Positions 60,378 through 64,000 of a stretch of 64,000 nt of DNA are shown here, in pieces; positions within the stretch are counted from its first letter, which is position 1, and every line of letters starts with the position of its first letter. The notes beneath the pieces are model-generated. The model had not been told where the DNA came from. It saw nothing but the letters and a program-made list of their open reading frames with translations, and made no database searches. Source of the stretch: GCA-2733415 sp965178655 (lineage in GTDB: Bacteria > Bacteroidota > Bacteroidia > Flavobacteriales > Flavobacteriaceae). The position numbers were made by a program, and so were the translations under genes. Location of the stretch: positions 1,240,001 through 1,304,000 of the forward strand of contig OZ238266.1 of the NCBI GenBank assembly GCA_965178655.1, in the 5' to 3' direction.

Positions 60378-61160
60378 CTATTTTCCAGGAAAACTAGCTT
60401 TTCTTTTTTCTAAAAAAGCGGTTGTACCTTCTTTAAAATCTTCGGTACTAAAACACGCGCCAAATTGATTAATTTCGGTTTCAAAACCATTAATGCCATC
60501 GGTATAATTATCATTGATGGCTGTAATTGCCTTACTAATAGCTACGGAAGAGTTTCTCATTATTTTTCCAGCTATTTTCTGTGTTAATGGTAAGAGTTCT
60601 TCTAAAGTAACAACATGGTTTACTAGTCCGCAAGACAAAGCCTCTTGAGCACCAATCATACCTGCAGTCATAACCATTTCCATAGCTTTTCCTTTTCCTA
60701 CAAGTTGTGGTAAACGCTGCGTGCCTCCATAACCAGGAATTACGCCTAAAGACACTTCAGGCAATCCCATTTTTGCATTATCACTAGCCACTCTAAAGTG
60801 TGCAGCCATAGCCAACTCTAATCCACCACCAAGCGCAAATCCGTTTACGGCAGCAATAACAGGGGTGCTTAGGTTTGCAACAAAATCAAAAAGAATATCT
60901 TGTCCTTCCTTTGCTAATTGCGCGCCTTCAGCTGCTGAAAAATTTGCAAATTCCGAAATATCAGCACCTGCAACAAATGCTTTTTCACCACTACCAGTAA
61001 TGATGATTACTTTAATGTCGGTATCGGAATTTAAGGTCTTAAAAGCCTCATGAAGTTCTAAAATAGTAGCCTTATTAAGGGCGTTTAATTTTTTAGGACG
61101 GTTAATGGTTATGGTTGCAATACCGTTTTGCGTTGTTGTTAAGATGTTATTGTATGTCAT
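60378..61160 (-). CDS. Enoyl-CoA hydratase/isomerase family protein
   Basis: 260-residue crotonase-fold enzyme, probably a short-chain enoyl-CoA hydratase. Motifs: NRPKKLNALN, AFVAGADISEFA (oxyanion loop), NGFALGGGLELAMA and LPEVSLGVIPGYGGTQRL; the two catalytic glutamates are in the usual places (LEL... and PEVSLG). The 3' end is 14 bp from the convergent alpha/beta hydrolase gene. Likely role in beta-oxidation or a related pathway; no partner gene is nearby. Confidence 0.9.
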   Translation of the reverse strand: MTYNNILTTTQNGIATITINRPKKLNALNKATILELHEAFKTLNSDTDIKVIIITGSGEKAFVAGADISEFANFSAAEGAQLAKEGQDILFDFVANLSTPVIAAVNGFALGGGLELAMAAHFRVASDNAKMGLPEVSLGVIPGYGGTQRLPQLVGKGKAMEMVMTAGMIGAQEALSCGLVNHVVTLEELLPLTQKIAGKIMRNSSVAISKAITAINDNYTDGINGFETEINQFGACFSTEDFKEGTTAFLEKRKASFPGK

Positions 61161-61171
61161 TATGTGTATTG

Positions 61172-62623
61172 TTAGTGTAAATTGTTTTTTGGAAGCACAA
61201 TTGTAAAAATAGTGCCTTTGTTTTTTTCAGAGGTAAAGGTAATACTTCCGTTGTAAGTTTCTATAATATTTTTAACCATTGCTAACCCAAGTCCCATGCC
61301 ACTAGTTTTGGTAGTAAACTTAGGCTCAAAAATATGTAGTTTGTTTTCTGGCAAAATACCTACGCCATTATCAGATACGGTAATGTTAATATTGTTATCG
61401 GTATCTGAAACGGCAACTATAATTTTTGGATTGTCTTTTTCTGCACAAGCCTGAATGGCATTTTGAACCAAATTAGTTAACACTCGGGTTAATTGTGTGC
61501 CATCATAAACCCCTAAGATAGCCTCTTTGTTTGCAGTAAAAATAACGGACTTATCTCTGAATAAATCTACAGCCAAACGCACCACTTCAATAACATTTAA
61601 AGATTCGTTTTTTTGTTTTGGCATTTGCGCAAAATTTGCAAAAGCATTAGATACCCTTGTCATGGTATCAATTTGCTGAAGCAATAACTTCGTGTAAGCA
61701 GCTAGCCTTTCGTGCATTTCTGGGTCGTTTACATCAAATTTTTGCTGAAAACGCTGTACGGAAAGACGCATAGGCGTAAGCGGGTTTTTAATTTCATGAG
61801 CCACCTGCTTAGCCATTTCTCGCCAAGCCTGTTCACGCTCATTAGCGGCAAGTTTAACAGCGCTTTCCTGTAACTCATCAATCATACTGTTATACGAGCT
61901 AACCAACGGGCGAATTTCTTCGCTAACAAATTCAGGATCTATTTTGGTGTTTCGCTTATCAAATCTTGTTTGATTAATCTTATTACTGATAAGCAATAAT
62001 GATTTGGTAATGTATTTAGATAAAATAAAAGAGAGTATAATAGCAATAAGTAATACTAATGCATATACACCACCTAATCTATTTAAAAAGCCTTGTAGTT
62101 CTGCACTAATAATTTCATTCTTTTTTATATACGGAAGCGCAATAATAGCCAGAGGTTTAGATTGATAATCAACAAGATAACTGTATGAGGATTGAATGGT
62201 GTTATTACCATCAGAAACACGGGTTACTTCTCGTTTTTCAGGAGAATTCTTTAAAGATAGTACTGTTTTTCTAGAAAGGTTTTTTGTAGTGCCGTCGGAG
62301 GAGGATAAAAACTCACCGGTTAAACTGTAAATGTGTACCTGTAAATTATGCACGTCCGAAAGTTCGTAGATAAACCCTTTCTCTTTAAAAAATAAGGCAA
62401 TATTTTTAGGAGAAACCGACTGTGTTTTGGCTGATTTTAACTGGTAATGTATCTGTGCTTTAATCGTGTTCTCTTTTCGCAATAACCTGTCGTTATGATA
62501 TTCTTCTGCCTCCTCATTATACTGGTATATTGCTGTTGTAGCCATTAATACCGAAGCCAAAACAACAATAGAAAGCATGGAAAAGAAAATACGAAGACGT
62601 AAAGACAGTTTTTTATGGGTCAT
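61172..62623 (-). CDS. Sensor histidine kinase (HAMP, HisKA, HATPase)
   Basis: 483-residue membrane kinase. Two transmembrane helices (about 12-32 and 185-206) bound an extracytoplasmic sensor region of about 150 residues; a HAMP-like linker follows. The phospho-acceptor H-box is VAHEIKNPLTPMRLSVQRF near residue 275, then the N-box LVQNAIQACAEK and G-boxes DNGVGILPENKLHIFEPKF and GMGLGLAMVKNI. The NtrY/ZraS-like H-box suggests a partner of NtrC type. No response regulator is adjacent. Confidence 0.9.
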   Translation of the reverse strand: MTHKKLSLRLRIFFSMLSIVVLASVLMATTAIYQYNEEAEEYHNDRLLRKENTIKAQIHYQLKSAKTQSVSPKNIALFFKEKGFIYELSDVHNLQVHIYSLTGEFLSSSDGTTKNLSRKTVLSLKNSPEKREVTRVSDGNNTIQSSYSYLVDYQSKPLAIIALPYIKKNEIISAELQGFLNRLGGVYALVLLIAIILSFILSKYITKSLLLISNKINQTRFDKRNTKIDPEFVSEEIRPLVSSYNSMIDELQESAVKLAANEREQAWREMAKQVAHEIKNPLTPMRLSVQRFQQKFDVNDPEMHERLAAYTKLLLQQIDTMTRVSNAFANFAQMPKQKNESLNVIEVVRLAVDLFRDKSVIFTANKEAILGVYDGTQLTRVLTNLVQNAIQACAEKDNPKIIVAVSDTDNNINITVSDNGVGILPENKLHIFEPKFTTKTSGMGLGLAMVKNIIETYNGSITFTSEKNKGTIFTIVLPKNNLH

Positions 62624-62653
62624 TGAAAATGAGGTTTCTTAAAGGTAAAGATA

Positions 62654-63193
62654 CTATTCTTTTCTAAACCGCTTATATAGTTTAAAGAGCAACATTAGTA
62701 CAACGGATAGCGAGAGAATTCCAAGCACGCCAAAAATCCAGTTAAACTGATGCTTTACAACAACCAAAAAGATGATTGAAAACAAGATAACAGTAGCACC
62801 TTCATTAAAAATACGCATATAGTTTGAGCTGTATTTTACAATAGCAGCTTGTAATTGCTTGTATATGATATGGCATTTAAAGTGATACAGATATAGCATT
62901 ATAATAAAACCTAATTTTATTTGCATCCATGGCATATGGAGTAATCCAGGGTTTAGGTATAGCAATGTACTTGCAAAAATAAGTGTTAGTATTGCCGAGG
63001 GCCATGTTATAATAAACCATAATCGGTTTGCCATTAATTTTAACTGAGCGCCTAAAATTTCTTTGTCTGGACTTTGTTTTTGTGACGCTTCAATTTGATA
63101 AATAAACAAGCGTACAATGTAAAACAACCCTGCAAACCAAGTAATTACAAATACGAGGTGTAGGGCTTTTATGTAGTTATAATATTCATGCAT
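62654..63193 (-). CDS. hemJ: Protoporphyrinogen IX oxidase HemJ
   Basis: 179-residue membrane protein with four to five helices and the HemJ signatures: KALHLVFVITWFAGLFY with the essential His, a Trp-rich GLFYIVRLFIYQ, and MQIKLGFIIMLYLYHFK with the key Lys. It converts protoporphyrinogen IX to protoporphyrin IX, the step before HemH. The start overlaps the hemH stop by 8 bp, so the two haem genes are coupled. Confidence 0.88.
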   Translation of the reverse strand: MHEYYNYIKALHLVFVITWFAGLFYIVRLFIYQIEASQKQSPDKEILGAQLKLMANRLWFIITWPSAILTLIFASTLLYLNPGLLHMPWMQIKLGFIIMLYLYHFKCHIIYKQLQAAIVKYSSNYMRIFNEGATVILFSIIFLVVVKHQFNWIFGVLGILSLSVVLMLLFKLYKRFRKE

Positions 63194-64000
63194 GACTTGT
63201 AACGTTTAGTGTGTTTTTTTGCCATTTTTCAATCCAATTAGTAAGCAATGTTGCCCATTCATCATCGTCATTTAAGCAAGGAATGGTATAAAGTTCTTCT
63301 CCGCCAACCTCTTTAAACAAAGCCTTCCCTTCCATAGCAATTTCCTCTAGGGTTTCTAGACAGTCTGCAACAAAGGCAGGGGTAATTACAACTATTTTTT
63401 TAGAACCACTAAGTCCTAGTCGTTCAATAGTTCTATCGGTATACGGCAATAGCCATTGGTCAAAACCTAAGCGTGATTGAAAAGTTGTTTGATAAGTGCC
63501 TGGCGTTAGCTGTAGTTTTTCGGCTACTTTTTTGGTGGTCTCTAAGCACTGATGGCGGTAGCAAAACTGATGTGCCTTAGAAGGGGTGTTGCAGCAACTT
63601 CCGTCAATTTTACAATGACTGTTAGTAATATCTTGCTTTCTAATATGTCGTTCAGGAACACCATGATAAGAGAACAATAGCTGGTCATATTCAAGATCTT
63701 TAAGACCTTCTTTCAGGGTGTTTGAAAGTACAGAAATGTACTCGTTTTTATTATAAAAAGCAGGTAAAGAACTTAACTTTATGTTCGGAAAATAACGCTG
63801 CTGTAGTTCTGTAGCTAAAACAGTTATGGTTTCGGTGGTTGCCATTGCAAATTGTGGGTAAAGCGGTACAATTAAGATATCTGTAACCCCTTTATCAACT
63901 AAGTTTTGCATGCCTTTTTTTATGGTCATAGAGCCATACCTCATGGCTAAGCCAATTGGCGTTTCTGTTTGCGATTGAATTTTTTGCTGTAAGCGTTCAG
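63186..64000 (-). CDS. hemH: Ferrochelatase, 5' end beyond the window
   Basis: Inserts ferrous iron into protoporphyrin IX. The frame is open to the window edge and gives QQKIQSQTETPIGLAMRYGS upstream of any ATG, a recognised ferrochelatase segment, so the gene is cut by the window end, not truncated in the genome. About 270 residues are visible. Key segments: ILIVPLYPQFAMATT, FSYHGVPERHIRKQD (catalytic His), FQSRLGFDQWLLPYTD and PAFVADCLETLEEI. A Cys-rich stretch (GSCCNTPS...FCYRHQC) lies between them. Overlaps hemJ by 8 bp. Confidence 0.93.
   Translation of the reverse strand, partial: ERLQQKIQSQTETPIGLAMRYGSMTIKKGMQNLVDKGVTDILIVPLYPQFAMATTETITVLATELQQRYFPNIKLSSLPAFYNKNEYISVLSNTLKEGLKDLEYDQLLFSYHGVPERHIRKQDITNSHCKIDGSCCNTPSKAHQFCYRHQCLETTKKVAEKLQLTPGTYQTTFQSRLGFDQWLLPYTDRTIERLGLSGSKKIVVITPAFVADCLETLEEIAMEGKALFKEVGGEELYTIPCLNDDDEWATLLTNWIEKWQKNTLNVTSHA

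Noticed and set aside
1..64000. CRISPR array, rRNA operon, prophage or polyketide-type cluster
   Set aside because: No regularly spaced direct repeats, rRNA sequence, phage structural genes or modular synthases were found on either strand.

Overview
The window is a 64 kb chromosomal segment of a low-GC member of the Flavobacteriaceae (Bacteroidetes). Three things point there. Many genes are preceded by the Bacteroidetes -7 box TAnnTTTG, and there are few recognisable Shine-Dalgarno sites. Several family-typical proteins are present: a DUF4837 lipoprotein beside a LysM transglycosylase, VPS10/sortilin-like Asp-box proteins, a five-helix succinate dehydrogenase cytochrome b and HemJ. The neighbourhoods accB-fabH-rpmF-yceD and ybeY-mnmG-methyltransferase are flavobacterial. 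The genus cannot be fixed from the sequence alone.

Layout. 0-13.9 kb: fatty-acid initiation (accB, fabH), rpmF/yceD, cofactor genes (pdxA, ribE, queD), envelope genes (Ig-like lipoprotein, lpxH, DUF4837, MltD-like transglycosylase), recJ and a higBA toxin-antitoxin pair. 14-19.1 kb: glnS, an SPFH protein and gltX. 19.15-19.83 kb: a gene-free, extremely AT-rich divergent gap, followed by ybeY-mnmG with two ParB/parS-like palindromes. I read 19-22 kb as a candidate replication-origin neighbourhood. 23.7-40.8 kb: RNase R, rnpA, a two-domain OmpA protein, M1 and S8 peptidases, a CPA1 antiporter, lepA, an Smr protein, dusB, an FtsX-type permease, rbfA and methylmalonyl-CoA epimerase.

41.0-45.9 kb is accessory. 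A tRNA(CAT) gene is followed by a 70-bp direct repeat of its own 3' end plus terminator. The second repeat copy is split by a complete IS3-family element (41201-42594, target duplication ACT, -1 frameshift heptamer intact). Next comes a tightly coupled three-gene operon: an alpha-oxoamine synthase, a membrane fatty-acid desaturase and a GNAT-fold acyltransferase. It looks like a small lipid biosynthesis cassette that I cannot match to a named pathway and is the best candidate here for an undescribed system.

45.9-64 kb returns to core functions: an omega-amidase-like hydrolase, and sdhCAB interrupted between sdhA and sdhB by a small four-helix-bundle (S23/IVS-type) gene bounded by inverted repeats. 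Two large Asp-box paralogues then flank a RimK-like ligase and an NTF2-like protein, followed by pepP with an alpha/beta hydrolase, an enoyl-CoA hydratase, a histidine kinase, hemJ and the 3' part of hemH, which runs off the window end.
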